Position numbers and translations under genes: made by a program. From Streptomyces olivoverticillatus (lineage in GTDB: Bacteria > Actinomycetota > Actinomycetes > Streptomycetales > Streptomycetaceae), in the NCBI RefSeq assembly GCF_014203555.1, contig NZ_JACHJH010000001.1, forward strand, positions 419,973 through 483,972: a stretch of 64,000 nt of DNA, written 5' to 3'. Of the stretch, positions 8,152-16,616 are shown in pieces; the stretch's first letter is position 1, and the number at the start of each line of letters is the position of its first letter. The notes under the pieces were generated by a model. That model made no database searches and was not told where the DNA came from. It saw nothing but the letters and a program-made list of their open reading frames with translations.

Positions 8152-8580
8152 ATGCCGCGCTTTTTGATGTTCGTCAAGGCGACCGAGGAGTCCGAGGCCG
8201 GTGTGCTGCCGACCAAGGAAATGATCGCCGAGATGGGGAAGTACAACGATCGCCTGGTCAAGGCTGGGGCGCTGCTCGCCGCCGACGGCCTGCAGCCCTC
8301 GTCGAAGGGCGCGCGCGTCGCCTTCTCCGGCGGGAAGCCGGTCGTGACCGACGGGCCCTTCGCGGAGACGAAGGAGCTGATCGCCGGGTACTGGATGATC
8401 CAGGTCAAGGACCTGGACGAGGCCCTGGAGTGGGCGCGCAGGGTGCCCTTCGGGGAGGGTGAGATCGAGGTCCGGCAGATCTTCGAGCCCTGCGACTTCC
8501 CCGCCGACGTCCTCTCGCCGGAGGATGCGGCGCGTGAGGAGGCCCTGCGGGACGAGCTGCGCCGGAAGGCCGCGCAGTAG
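8152..8580 (+). CDS. YCII-related DGPF-domain protein
   Basis: The product is 142 aa. It is a small ferredoxin-like-fold protein of the YCII/DGPF family, with the signature TDGPFAETKELIAGYW (about residues 63-78). The fold is related to muconolactone isomerase-type proteins; no enzymatic role is established. Genes for such proteins typically sit beside ECF42 sigma factors, and the sigma gene here begins 18 bases after the stop. GGGAGA precedes the ATG. It is probably the main target of the adjacent sigma factor. Confidence 0.9.
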   Translation: MPRFLMFVKATEESEAGVLPTKEMIAEMGKYNDRLVKAGALLAADGLQPSSKGARVAFSGGKPVVTDGPFAETKELIAGYWMIQVKDLDEALEWARRVPFGEGEIEVRQIFEPCDFPADVLSPEDAAREEALRDELRRKAAQ

Positions 8581-8598
8581 TCCCTACGATGGGGAGCC

Positions 8599-9858
8599 GT
8601 GACGGCTTCCGACACTCATCACGCGATCGACGCCGTGTGGCGCATCGAATCGGCGCGGCTGGTCGCCGGGCTGACGCGAATCGTGCGTGACGTCGGCATC
8701 GCCGAGGAGCTCGCACAGGACGCGCTGGTCGCGGCGCTGGAACAGTGGCCGGAGTCGGGTGTCCCGGACAAGCCGGGCGCCTGGCTCATGGCCACGGCCA
8801 AACACCGCGCGATCGACCTGATCCGCCGCAACGAGACGTATGCGCGCAAGCTCGCCCTGCTCGGGCACGAGCTGGAGACGGAGCGGCAGGAGCCGCCGCT
8901 GCCGGACGAGGGCGCCATCGAGGACGATCTGCTGCGGCTGGTGTTCACCGCCTGCCATCCCGCGCTGTCCACGGAGGGGCGGGTCGCGCTGACCCTGCGC
9001 CTGCTGGGCGGGCTGAAGACAGACGAGATCGCCCGCGCCTTCCTGGTCCCCGAGCCGACCGTGGCCCAGCGCATCGTGCGGGCGAAGCGGACCCTGGCCA
9101 AGGCGGAGGTGCCGTTCGAGGTGCCGGAGGGCGACCAGCTGGCCGAGCGGCTCCCGGCCGTGCTCGAAGTCGTCTACCTGATCTTCAACGAGGGGTACTC
9201 CGCGACGGCCGGCGACGATCTGATGCGTCCCGCGCTGTGCGAGGAGGCGCTGCGGCTGGGCCGGATCCTGGCCGGGCTGATGCCCAAGGAGCCCGAAGTG
9301 CACGGGCTGGTCGGCCTGATGGAGATCCAGGCGTCCCGCTCGGCCGCCCGCACCGGGCCGTCCGGCGAACCCGTGCTCCTCCTCGACCAGGACCGCTCCC
9401 GCTGGGACCGGCTGCTGATCCACCGCGGCCTGGCAGCCCTGGAGCGCGCGGAGCAACTGGGCGGCGCGTTCGGCCCGTACGCGCTGCAGGCGGCCATCGC
9501 CGCGTGCCATGCTCGGGCGCGCACCGCGCAGGAGACGGACTGGGAGCGGATCGCCGCGCTCTACGCGGTACTGGCCCGGCGGGTGCCGTCACCGGTGGTG
9601 GAGCTGAACCGGGCGGTGGCGGTGGGCATGGCCCACGGGCCCGCGGCCGGCCTGGAGCTCGCGGACGCGCTGGCGGCGGAGCCGCTGCTCAAGGGCTACC
9701 ACCTGCTGCCGAGCGTGCGCGGGGACTTCCTGGACCGGCTCGGCCGCCATGAAGAGGCCCGCGCGGAGTTCGAGCGGGCGGCGACACTCACGCGCAACGA
9801 ACGCGAGCGCGCCCTGCTGCTGGAGCGCGCCGCGGCGTCCGGGCGCCGGACCGGCTGA
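8599..9858 (+). CDS. ECF RNA polymerase sigma factor, ECF42 type with long C-terminal extension
   Basis: The product is 419 aa, about twice the length of a normal ECF sigma. Sigma region 2 is at about 15-85 (AEELAQDALVAALEQWP, then PGAWLMATAKHRAIDLIRR) and region 4 at about 120-180 (GLKTDEIARAFLVPEPTVAQRIVRAKR). The remaining 230 residues form a helical TPR-like extension (SRWDRLLIHRGLAALERAE onward) typical of ECF42, which has no dedicated anti-sigma factor and is thought to be controlled through this extension. It starts at a GTG after GGGGAG and is paired with the DGPF gene upstream. The inducing signal is unknown. Confidence 0.92.
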   Translation: MTASDTHHAIDAVWRIESARLVAGLTRIVRDVGIAEELAQDALVAALEQWPESGVPDKPGAWLMATAKHRAIDLIRRNETYARKLALLGHELETERQEPPLPDEGAIEDDLLRLVFTACHPALSTEGRVALTLRLLGGLKTDEIARAFLVPEPTVAQRIVRAKRTLAKAEVPFEVPEGDQLAERLPAVLEVVYLIFNEGYSATAGDDLMRPALCEEALRLGRILAGLMPKEPEVHGLVGLMEIQASRSAARTGPSGEPVLLLDQDRSRWDRLLIHRGLAALERAEQLGGAFGPYALQAAIAACHARARTAQETDWERIAALYAVLARRVPSPVVELNRAVAVGMAHGPAAGLELADALAAEPLLKGYHLLPSVRGDFLDRLGRHEEARAEFERAATLTRNERERALLLERAAASGRRTG

Positions 9859-9891
9859 CATCGGCCGGCCCCGGCGCCCGAGGACGGGACG

Positions 9892-10530
9892 TCAGCCGTT
9901 GGCGACGACCGGGTAGCGCGGCGTGCCGTCGGCCATCTGCCGGAGCGCGTCCTTGCGGTCCCGCTTCGAGAGGCGGTCGATGTACAGGTAGCCGTACAGG
10001 TGGTCCGTCTCGTGCTGGAGGCAGCGCGCGAAGTAACCCGTGCCCTCGACGGCGATCGGGTTGCCGTGCAGGTCCTGGCCGCGCACCACCGCGTAATCCG
10101 GCCTCGCCAGCTCCGCGTAGGCGGTCGGCACCGACAGGCAGCCCTCGTTGGAGTCGTCCAGGACCCGGCGGTCGGCCGGAAGCTCGTCCAGGACGGGGTT
10201 GCAGACGTGGCCGACGTGCCGGACGCCCTCGTCGTCCATGCAGTCGTACACGAAGACCTTGAGGTCGACGCCGATCTGGTTGGCGGCGAGGCCGACGCCC
10301 TCGGCCGTGCGCTGGCTGGCGAACATGTCGTCGATGAGCTGCGCGAGCTCGTCGTCGAAGTCGGTGACGTCCTTGCACTCCTTGTGCAGGACGGGGTTGC
10401 CGACGACGGTGATCGGGCGGGAGGTGCCGCGCTCACGGTGCGCGAGTTCACGCGCCTCGCAGTCCTCGGTGTCCACGATGAACTCGCTCGACTCGTCGTT
10501 CACCGGCTGCTCAGTGTCTTGCTGCGCCAT
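9892..10530 (-). CDS. def: Peptide deformylase
   Basis: Removes the formyl group from nascent N-terminal methionine. The product is 212 aa. All three metal-site motifs are intact: [10 protein letters not shown] (motif 1), EGCLSV (motif 2, with the metal-binding Cys) and QHETDHLYG (motif 3, HEXXH). An N-terminal extension of about 35 acidic residues precedes the catalytic core, as in several actinobacterial paralogues. It stands alone on the minus strand, convergent with the ECF42 gene. Confidence 0.95.
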   Translation of the reverse strand: MAQQDTEQPVNDESSEFIVDTEDCEARELAHRERGTSRPITVVGNPVLHKECKDVTDFDDELAQLIDDMFASQRTAEGVGLAANQIGVDLKVFVYDCMDDEGVRHVGHVCNPVLDELPADRRVLDDSNEGCLSVPTAYAELARPDYAVVRGQDLHGNPIAVEGTGYFARCLQHETDHLYGYLYIDRLSKRDRKDALRQMADGTPRYPVVANG

Positions 10531-10607
10531 GTCCGCCGTATGCCTCTCTCACAACCCGAAAACGCTATCTACAGGTTCATACAGGGTACGGGGGCCACGG
10601 CGGCCCC

Positions 10608-11594
10608 TCAGCAGACCTCTTCCAGATCCCGCCATTCCCGGGTGTCGGGACTGTCGGCGACCCAGCCGTCCAGCAGGCCGCGCACCAGGCCCGCGGGGGC
10701 CGCGATGCCGCACTCGCGCTCGGGCACCCACAGCGAGCCGGAGCCGGCCGTGCGGTGGCCCAGCGGGCCGGGGTGGCCGGGCTCGCTGTGGTCGTGCGGA
10801 TCGAGGTGCTCGCCGTCGCCCTCGTCGCTGGGCATCCGGCTCTCCGAGCATGTGCGGCACAGCAGGCGCACCGAGGAGGACCAGTCCTCGGCGGCGAAAC
10901 CGGCGTCGGCCGCGAGCCGCTCCAGCGCGTCCCGGTCGGCCTCGGTGGCGGCCTCCAGGAGGACGACCCAGGTCGGCACGGGCGAGGGCGCCCACAGCTC
11001 GATCTCGTCGAAGACGGGGAAGGAGGGCCCGGCGGCGGTGACCCGCTCGCCGTGCGGGACGCCGTCGTGCAGCACGACCTCGCCCCAGCGGCGGCCGGAG
11101 GACGGCAGCGGGATGGAGAGGACCTCCATGCGCGCCGGGTCCAGTCTGCGGCCCCACACCACCTCGGCCTCGCCCTCCGGGGAGAGCCGGACGGCCGCGC
11201 TGCCCAGCTCCATGCCGACGGGCTCCGCGGCCGGGCCGCCCTCGCCGGGCACCCGCAGCCCGTAGGCCTGCCAGGCGCGGCGGGCCAGCGGCCAGTCCTG
11301 GAGGGCGGTGGCGGCGATGCCCACGTTCCACCAGTCCGGCGCGCCCGCCTCTCTGTCCAGCAGCGCGACGGCGCGCAGGCCGGCGGCGCGGGCCTGCTCC
11401 CAGTCGTGCCGGAACTTGTGCAGCAGTGCGAGGTTGAACCACGACTCGGACAGCCACGGCTCCATGTCGGCGGCGCGCGTCAGCAATGCGCCCGCGTCCT
11501 CGTACCGGCCGTCGCCGATGAGAGTGAAGGCACGGTCGGTGGCCTGCCGCCACGAGGCGGAAGGCCGGTGCCGTACCTTGCCGAAGATCCTCAC
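10608..11594 (-). CDS. Tetratricopeptide-repeat protein of unknown function
   Basis: The product is 328 aa. The N-terminal part (about residues 15-100) carries TPR-like helices (ATDRAFTLIGDGRYEDAGALL, then SWFNLALLHKFRHDWEQA). The rest is a conserved globular region containing CRTCSESR, followed by a His/Asp-rich stretch and a C-terminal WRDLEEVC. The GTG at 11594, preceded by GGCGGGA, is chosen because the longer reading frame upstream is low-complexity and out of character. There is no catalytic motif. TPRs suggest a protein-protein role. Confidence 0.75.
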   Translation of the reverse strand: MRIFGKVRHRPSASWRQATDRAFTLIGDGRYEDAGALLTRAADMEPWLSESWFNLALLHKFRHDWEQARAAGLRAVALLDREAGAPDWWNVGIAATALQDWPLARRAWQAYGLRVPGEGGPAAEPVGMELGSAAVRLSPEGEAEVVWGRRLDPARMEVLSIPLPSSGRRWGEVVLHDGVPHGERVTAAGPSFPVFDEIELWAPSPVPTWVVLLEAATEADRDALERLAADAGFAAEDWSSSVRLLCRTCSESRMPSDEGDGEHLDPHDHSEPGHPGPLGHRTAGSGSLWVPERECGIAAPAGLVRGLLDGWVADSPDTREWRDLEEVC

Positions 11595-11858
11595 GATTCC
11601 CGCCTGCCGGTTTCTGCGTGCAACCACGCCGGATGGGCCGGGTGACGGCCGCCGTCCTCCCTGACGGCGCCCTGCCACACCTCAACTGCTCCGGGGAGCG
11701 GCGCCCACCACACCTCCTTGCCGACGCCAGCGCGCACGACACCCCCCGACTTCCGCATTCTCGCCATTTTCGTCGTCTCTTCGCATCCAACCATGCCCCT
11801 TCGGACGCCCGCTCATTACCCGTGGGTTCGGCGGGCTAGTCCCGGTTCGCCCGTACTC

Positions 11859-13142
11859 TCACAGGGCAGGTGGTGCCAGGCCGCCGCGTGCGAGCACCGC
11901 CGCGAGCGCCTCCACCACCCGGGGCTCGTGGTCGCGCGCGGTCGCCAGGCGGAGCCGCTCCAGCGCGCGCAGGGGGCCGCACGCCGGGTCTTCGGCCAGG
12001 TCGTCGTAGGCGTTGACGGTCCGCACGATACGGGCGGCGATCGGCTGGTCACGGTAGGGATCCGCCTGCTGCTCCACCGCCAGGGCGACTTCGGGGTCCA
12101 CCCCGGTCTGCCGCACCACGGCGGCGCCCAGCCGGGCGAGCCGGCGGCGCTCGTCGGACGGCAGGGGCTCGGTGGCCCCGGCGGGCACCGGGTCCAGGAG
12201 GGAGAGCTGGCCGATGTCGTGCATCAGCGCCGCGTCCTCGACGACGGCGAGTTCGGCCGGGGGCAGCCCCAGTTCACGGCCGACGGCCCGGCCGAGCGAC
12301 GCCACCCGGCGGGCGTGCCCGGCGGAGGTGTAGCCCGCGATCTCCGTGGCACGGGCCAGGGAGGCCACGGTCTGACGGCGGGTGGCCCGCACGGTCTCGT
12401 AGCGGTGGATGGACAGCTGGGTGACCAGCAGGGGCAGGCAGAAGACGGGCAGCGCCCAGAGCCCGGCGGCGGCGACGGCGACGGTTATCACCACGCCGGT
12501 GGCGCCGATCGCCGAGCCGACGCCGGGCAGCGCGCGCAGCTCCTCGCGCAGGGCCGGGCCGTACGGGGCGCCGGTGCGGGCGTGGGTGAGGGCGGCGGCC
12601 AGGACGGCGTCGCACAGGGCGGTCAGGACGAGCAGGAACAGCAGGCACAGCGTGTAGTACGGGCTGTGCGCGGGCCAGTGGCCGAGGGTGCCGACGTGGT
12701 GCAGGGGCTGGAAGCAGGTCGCGGCGAAGCCGGCGCCCAGGACGCGGCGGGCCAGGCGGTCGACGGCCGGGGGGCGGCCGACGGCGCCGGCCAGGGTGGC
12801 GCCCAGGACGACGGCGACGACCTGGGGGACGCCGTGCGAGGTGGGCTGGCCGCCGACGTCGCCGAGGAGGGCGTAGGCGAGGGTGCCGGCGGAGCCGAGG
12901 GGCGCGGTCTCGCACGCCTGTGCGCTGGGGCGCGGGCGGCGTCGTGCGGCCTCGCCGAGCGCGATGAGCGCGCCGTACGCCAGCGCGATGTGCGGTTGTG
13001 CAACCCCGCGCCAGGCGGTCCACGCCAGCGCGAGGAGGGCCGCGGCAGCGGCGGCAGCGTGCACGCCCTGGACGAACGGACGGCCCGTGCGCCGGTGACG
13101 CACCGTGCGCGCCCAGGTGAGCGCCCCGGGCCAGGCGCTCAT
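11859..13142 (-). CDS. Membrane HD-domain protein (degenerate HD-GYP paralogue)
   Basis: The product is 427 aa. Several membrane helices (about residues 25-240) precede a cytoplasmic HD domain with H275 (SAGHARRV) and H308-D309 (MHDIG). Where its upstream neighbour has HHHERLDGSGYP, this protein reads VEQQADPYRD, so the GYP signature is missing and c-di-GMP phosphodiesterase activity is doubtful. Its ATG overlaps the stop of the HD-GYP gene by four bases, so the pair is translationally coupled and may form a hetero-oligomer. Function is unproven. Confidence 0.85.
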   Translation of the reverse strand: MSAWPGALTWARTVRHRRTGRPFVQGVHAAAAAAALLALAWTAWRGVAQPHIALAYGALIALGEAARRRPRPSAQACETAPLGSAGTLAYALLGDVGGQPTSHGVPQVVAVVLGATLAGAVGRPPAVDRLARRVLGAGFAATCFQPLHHVGTLGHWPAHSPYYTLCLLFLLVLTALCDAVLAAALTHARTGAPYGPALREELRALPGVGSAIGATGVVITVAVAAAGLWALPVFCLPLLVTQLSIHRYETVRATRRQTVASLARATEIAGYTSAGHARRVASLGRAVGRELGLPPAELAVVEDAALMHDIGQLSLLDPVPAGATEPLPSDERRRLARLGAAVVRQTGVDPEVALAVEQQADPYRDQPIAARIVRTVNAYDDLAEDPACGPLRALERLRLATARDHEPRVVEALAAVLARGGLAPPAL

Positions 13143-14491
13143 GCGTGGCCACCCTGGCGGGCGGGGCGGCCGTCGGCCGCGATGGTGACGGAGCAGTGAT
13201 CAAGAGGGACGTTTCGGCTGACCGGAGCTGGGGGTTCGGGCGGCTCGGGGGCCGCCGCGGGGTGCCAGCCGTGCCGGTCGAGCGCCTGGGAGAGCGCGGA
13301 GACCATCCGGGGGTCGAACTGGCTACCGGCGCAACGGCGGAGCTCGTCGAGAGCGGTGGGGACCGGGCGGGCGCGGCTGTAGCTGCGGGTGGAGGTCATG
13401 GCGTCGAAGGCGTCGGCGACGGCCACCACCCGGGCGAATTCCGGGATTTGACAGCCTGTCAGACCGTAGGGATAGCCGCTGCCGTCCAGGCGTTCGTGGT
13501 GGTGCAGGATCGCCGCCCGCGCCTCGTCGAGGAAGCCGATGCCGCGCACCATTTCGTGTCCGTACTCGGGGTGGAGCTCGATGACGCGGCGCTCCTCGGG
13601 GGTGAGCGGGCCGTCCTTGCGCAGCAGGCGGGTGGGGACGCCCAGTTTGCCGACGTCGTGCAGGATGCCGGCGAAGCGGAGGGCTTCCAGCCGCTCGCCG
13701 TGGATGCCCAGCTCCCGGGCGATCAGCACGGAGGCGCGGCCGACGCGCTCGCTGTGGCCGCGGGTGTAGTGGTCCTTGAGGTCCACGGCCTGCACCAGCG
13801 CGCGGACGGTGGCCTGGTGGGCGGCGCGCTCGCGGCGGCAGCGGTCCAGCACCCAGGCGGAGACGGACATCGGCAGCAGCACCAGCAGCGCGGAGGGCGG
13901 GCCGTAGGGGCTGTGCCACAGCACGGCCATGGTCAGCGCGGTGGGCCCGTTGAGCAGCGGGGGCACCAGCGCCCCCGGCAGCGGGCCGCGCCAGGCGGTG
14001 CGCGGGGAGCGGCCCTCGGCGGTGACGAGGGCGCCGCCGTCGAGCAGGGTGACGACGAGGGCGAAGACGAGGGCGGCGGCCAGCGCGGGCAGCAGCGCGC
14101 CCGGGAAGCCGGCCGCGGTGATCGCGCGGGGGGCGCCGCCGGTCAGCCGGCCGAAGACGGCCGAGGCCGCGGCGGCCGCGAGCGAGAACTGGGCCGCGTG
14201 CCACAGCCGCCGCACCCACACCGGGCGCCGCCCCACCCGCCCGGCGAGCGCGCCCGGCACGGCCACGAGCCCGGCGGCGGCCGGAGGCAGCAGGAACGCC
14301 CCGGCGAGCAGCACGGGCACCAGCAGCGGGCAGCGCGGCAGCCGTGCGCAGGTCAGGCAGACGCCCGCGAGGAAGGCCGCTGCCTTCCAGGGCACAGCCG
14401 ACCCGTCCCGTATGACGGGCACGGCGCACAGCGCGGCGGCGAGCGCGGCGCACGCGATATACGCGCGCGCCGCCGCCGGAAGTGCCCACAT
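13139..14491 (-). CDS. Membrane-anchored HD-GYP domain protein
   Basis: The product is 450 aa. An N-terminal multi-helix membrane region (about residues 10-215) is joined to a complete HD-GYP domain (about 225-425): H278-D279 in ILHDVGK, HHHERLDGSGYP at 330-341, and a VADAFDAMTS segment. HD-GYP proteins usually hydrolyse cyclic di-GMP, a developmental signal in Streptomyces. The start has GGGGAGG seven bases upstream. It lies downstream of rsrA on the same strand, with a 204-bp gap, and overlaps its degenerate paralogue. Confidence 0.9.
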   Translation of the reverse strand: MWALPAAARAYIACAALAAALCAVPVIRDGSAVPWKAAAFLAGVCLTCARLPRCPLLVPVLLAGAFLLPPAAAGLVAVPGALAGRVGRRPVWVRRLWHAAQFSLAAAAASAVFGRLTGGAPRAITAAGFPGALLPALAAALVFALVVTLLDGGALVTAEGRSPRTAWRGPLPGALVPPLLNGPTALTMAVLWHSPYGPPSALLVLLPMSVSAWVLDRCRRERAAHQATVRALVQAVDLKDHYTRGHSERVGRASVLIARELGIHGERLEALRFAGILHDVGKLGVPTRLLRKDGPLTPEERRVIELHPEYGHEMVRGIGFLDEARAAILHHHERLDGSGYPYGLTGCQIPEFARVVAVADAFDAMTSTRSYSRARPVPTALDELRRCAGSQFDPRMVSALSQALDRHGWHPAAAPEPPEPPAPVSRNVPLDHCSVTIAADGRPARQGGHA

Positions 14492-14695
14492 GACGCGTCC
14501 CTCCCCGTGCCTTCAGACATGGCGCCTGGATGGTCTGGATGGGGAGGATAGACACAGCCGCGGGCCCGGAATACAGCATCCGGGTATTGCACCGTCCGTT
14601 CGGGTGACGTTCCCCGGTACGGTGGTTTGGATCAGTGACGCCGACAGACTGTCGCGCCGTTTCCGGCGGCCGCCGCGCGGGCGCGGCCCGCCGGA

Positions 14696-15019
14696 TCAGT
14701 CCTGCTGGGCGGCGGCTTCCGCCGCCTTGGCCTCGGCCACCACGTCCTGCTCGGGGACGGTCTGGCCGGACCGGATCAGCTCGATCCGGCCCATGACCTT
14801 GGAGCGCAGGTCGGCGGGGACGTCGTCGTGGCCGCAGCAGCGCTTGACGAGCTTCTTCACCGCCTGTTCGAGCCCGTACTTCTCCAGGCAGGGAGAGCAC
14901 TCGTCGATGTGCACCTCGAACTTGGCGCAATCGCCGTCGGGCATCTCGTGGTCGAGGAACTCGTAGAGATGGTCGAGGACTTCAGAGCAGTCCGTCTCGT
15001 GCGGCTCTCCGCAGCTCAT
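14696..15019 (-). CDS. rsrA: Zinc-containing anti-sigma factor RsrA
   Basis: Thiol-disulfide switch that binds SigR when reduced and releases it on disulfide stress. The product is 107 aa. The ZAS motif is intact at the numbering known for S. coelicolor: C11, H37, C41 and C44, with C61-C62 also present. The ATG at 15019 overlaps the sigR stop, so sigR and rsrA are translationally coupled. A C-terminal Ala/Glu-rich tail follows the sigma-binding helices. Confidence 0.96.
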   Translation of the reverse strand: MSCGEPHETDCSEVLDHLYEFLDHEMPDGDCAKFEVHIDECSPCLEKYGLEQAVKKLVKRCCGHDDVPADLRSKVMGRIELIRSGQTVPEQDVVAEAKAAEAAAQQD

Positions 15020-15861
15020 GAGTCCGAGCCTTTCCGATTGTGCGACTCGTCGGAACCATTCGGCGCGGAAGCGGTCCCGGCGGGGACCAGACCGCGCTCG
15101 CGAGCGTAGTCCTCCAGCAGTCCGCGCAGCTGCCGACGGCCCCGGTGCAGCCGGGACATCACCGTGCCGATGGGGGTACCCATGATGTCCGCGATCTCCT
15201 TGTACGCAAAGCCCTCGACGTCCGCGAGGTAGACCGCGATGCGGAACTCCTCGGGAATGGCCTGGAGGGCCTCCTTGACATCGGAGTCGGGGAGGTGGTC
15301 GAGCGCCTGGGACTCGGCGGAGCGCAGACCCGTCGACATGTGCGACTCGGCGCGCGCCAGCTGCCAGTCCTCGATCTCCTCGGACGCGCTGCGCAGCGGC
15401 TCGCGCTGCTTCTTGCGGTACGAGTTGATGAAGGTGTTGGTCAGGATGCGGTACAGCCACGCCTTGAGGTTGGTGCCGTCCCGGAACTGGTGGAAGGACG
15501 CGTACGCCTTGGCATACGTCTCCTGCACCAGGTCCTCGGCGTCGGCCGCATTGCGCGTCATGCGCAGGGCCGCCGAGTACATCTGGTCCAGGAAGGTCAG
15601 GGCGTCGCGCTCGAAGCGCAGGTTGCGCTCCACCGCGGTTTCGGGCTGCCGCCTGCTGTCGTCCGCCCCCACGTCGGTCCCAGTGACCGGACCCACCTCC
15701 TCCAGCACCCTGGCGGAACCGGAAACGGATCCGCTCGAATCGGAGAATAGACGACGATCCGGTCCGCCCGCCGCTCCAGCCATGGCCGGCTGGGCCACAC
15801 CCATGACCGCCCATCCGAGGTCGGCCGTCTGCGGGCGGGACGGGCATGCGATCGAACCCAT
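15016..15861 (-). CDS. sigR: Disulfide-stress sigma factor SigR, with extended SigR' start
   Basis: ECF sigma factor controlling thiol homeostasis. Two products are likely. The standard form starts at GTG 15696 (226 aa, beginning VGPVTGTDV). The long form starts at ATG 15861 and adds exactly 55 residues, the extension described for the unstable inducible SigR' of S. coelicolor. GGGAG lies eight bases before 15861; an in-frame ATG at 15876 is poorer. Region 2 ([19 protein letters not shown]) and region 4 ([21 protein letters not shown]) are clear. A perfect SigR promoter lies upstream of the long start, giving autoregulation. rsrA overlaps downstream. Confidence 0.95.
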   Translation of the reverse strand: MGSIACPSRPQTADLGWAVMGVAQPAMAGAAGGPDRRLFSDSSGSVSGSARVLEEVGPVTGTDVGADDSRRQPETAVERNLRFERDALTFLDQMYSAALRMTRNAADAEDLVQETYAKAYASFHQFRDGTNLKAWLYRILTNTFINSYRKKQREPLRSASEEIEDWQLARAESHMSTGLRSAESQALDHLPDSDVKEALQAIPEEFRIAVYLADVEGFAYKEIADIMGTPIGTVMSRLHRGRRQLRGLLEDYARERGLVPAGTASAPNGSDESHNRKGSDS

Positions 15862-15914
15862 GCGGGGAGCTCCCATTCCTTCGTCTGTGCCGGTGCGTGA
15901 ACTACACGTGCCAC

Positions 15915-15941
15915 AACAGCCGCACCGTGGATCTCATTCCC
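15915..15941 (-). promoter_or_regulatory. SigR-dependent promoter (sigRp2-like)
   Basis: On the minus strand GGGAAT (15941-15936) and GTT (15917-15915) are separated by exactly 18 bp, the SigR consensus. Transcription would begin about 30-50 nt before the 15861 start, so this transcript can encode the extended isoform. Confidence 0.85.
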
Positions 15942-16590
15942 GCTCCGTGGAACGGCCGGTGGGAAGGTGCGCCAGCCACGCCCGGACCGCCTCCGTGATC
16001 ACCTCCAGCGCCTGCTCCTGGGTGATCTCCGCCTTCTTCGGCACCGCGAAGCCGTGGTCGCCGTACGGCACCGCGACGGGCTCGTGGCCGGGCGGGAACT
16101 CCTCGGGGCGGCCGAACGGGTCGCGGGCGCCCTGCACGGTGAGCGTGGCCAGGCCGGTGCCGGTGAGCTCGTCGGCCCGGGTCTTCTCCGGCTTGCCCGG
16201 CGGGTGCAGGGGGAAGCTCAGGGCGAGCACCCCGGCGGCGCCGAGCTCCCCGGCGGTGCGGCACGCGACCCGGGCACCCGCGCTGCGGCCGCCCGCGACG
16301 ACGGGGGCGCCCGGCGCCGCCAGCGCGGGCCACAGCGCCCGCCACGCCTCGTCCAGGGTCTTGGGCGCGGGGGCGACCTTCTTGCCCGCCACCCGCCACG
16401 GCTGCTCGACCAGCGCGACGGTCACACCGTCGGCGGGCAGGGCCTCGGCGAGCGCCCGCAGGTCGCGGGCCTCGACGCCGCCACCCGCCCCGTGCCCGAG
16501 GGCAAGGACGAGCCGCGGCGGCGAGGCAGCCGCCGGGTACCAGTGGATGCGGGCTTCTCCGGCAGGGGTCTGCACACTCTCGGTCGTCAC
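15934..16590 (-). CDS. Alpha/beta-hydrolase family protein (KANL3/Tex30-like)
   Basis: The product is 218 aa. It has an alpha/beta hydrolase fold with nucleophile elbow GRSAG and a late GDHGFAVP that would carry the catalytic His; LALGHGAGGG forms the oxyanion region. It resembles the dienelactone-hydrolase-like KANL3/Tex30 group. The substrate is unknown. The GTG at 16590 begins the homologous part; the longer open frame upstream is a shadow of the next gene. It lies directly upstream of sigR, and its last codons overlap the SigR promoter. Confidence 0.82.
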   Translation of the reverse strand: MTTESVQTPAGEARIHWYPAAASPPRLVLALGHGAGGGVEARDLRALAEALPADGVTVALVEQPWRVAGKKVAPAPKTLDEAWRALWPALAAPGAPVVAGGRSAGARVACRTAGELGAAGVLALSFPLHPPGKPEKTRADELTGTGLATLTVQGARDPFGRPEEFPPGHEPVAVPYGDHGFAVPKKAEITQEQALEVITEAVRAWLAHLPTGRSTERE

Positions 16591-16616
16591 CCGCCCCATC
16601 CTGCCCGGCCCGCGGC

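Noticed and set aside
15855..15879. Second SigR-like element on the minus strand (GGAAT, 17 bp, GTT)
   Set aside because: Spacing is 17 instead of 18 bp and it overlaps the start codons at 15876 and 15861, so its transcript could not encode SigR'. The element at 15915-15941 is a better match.
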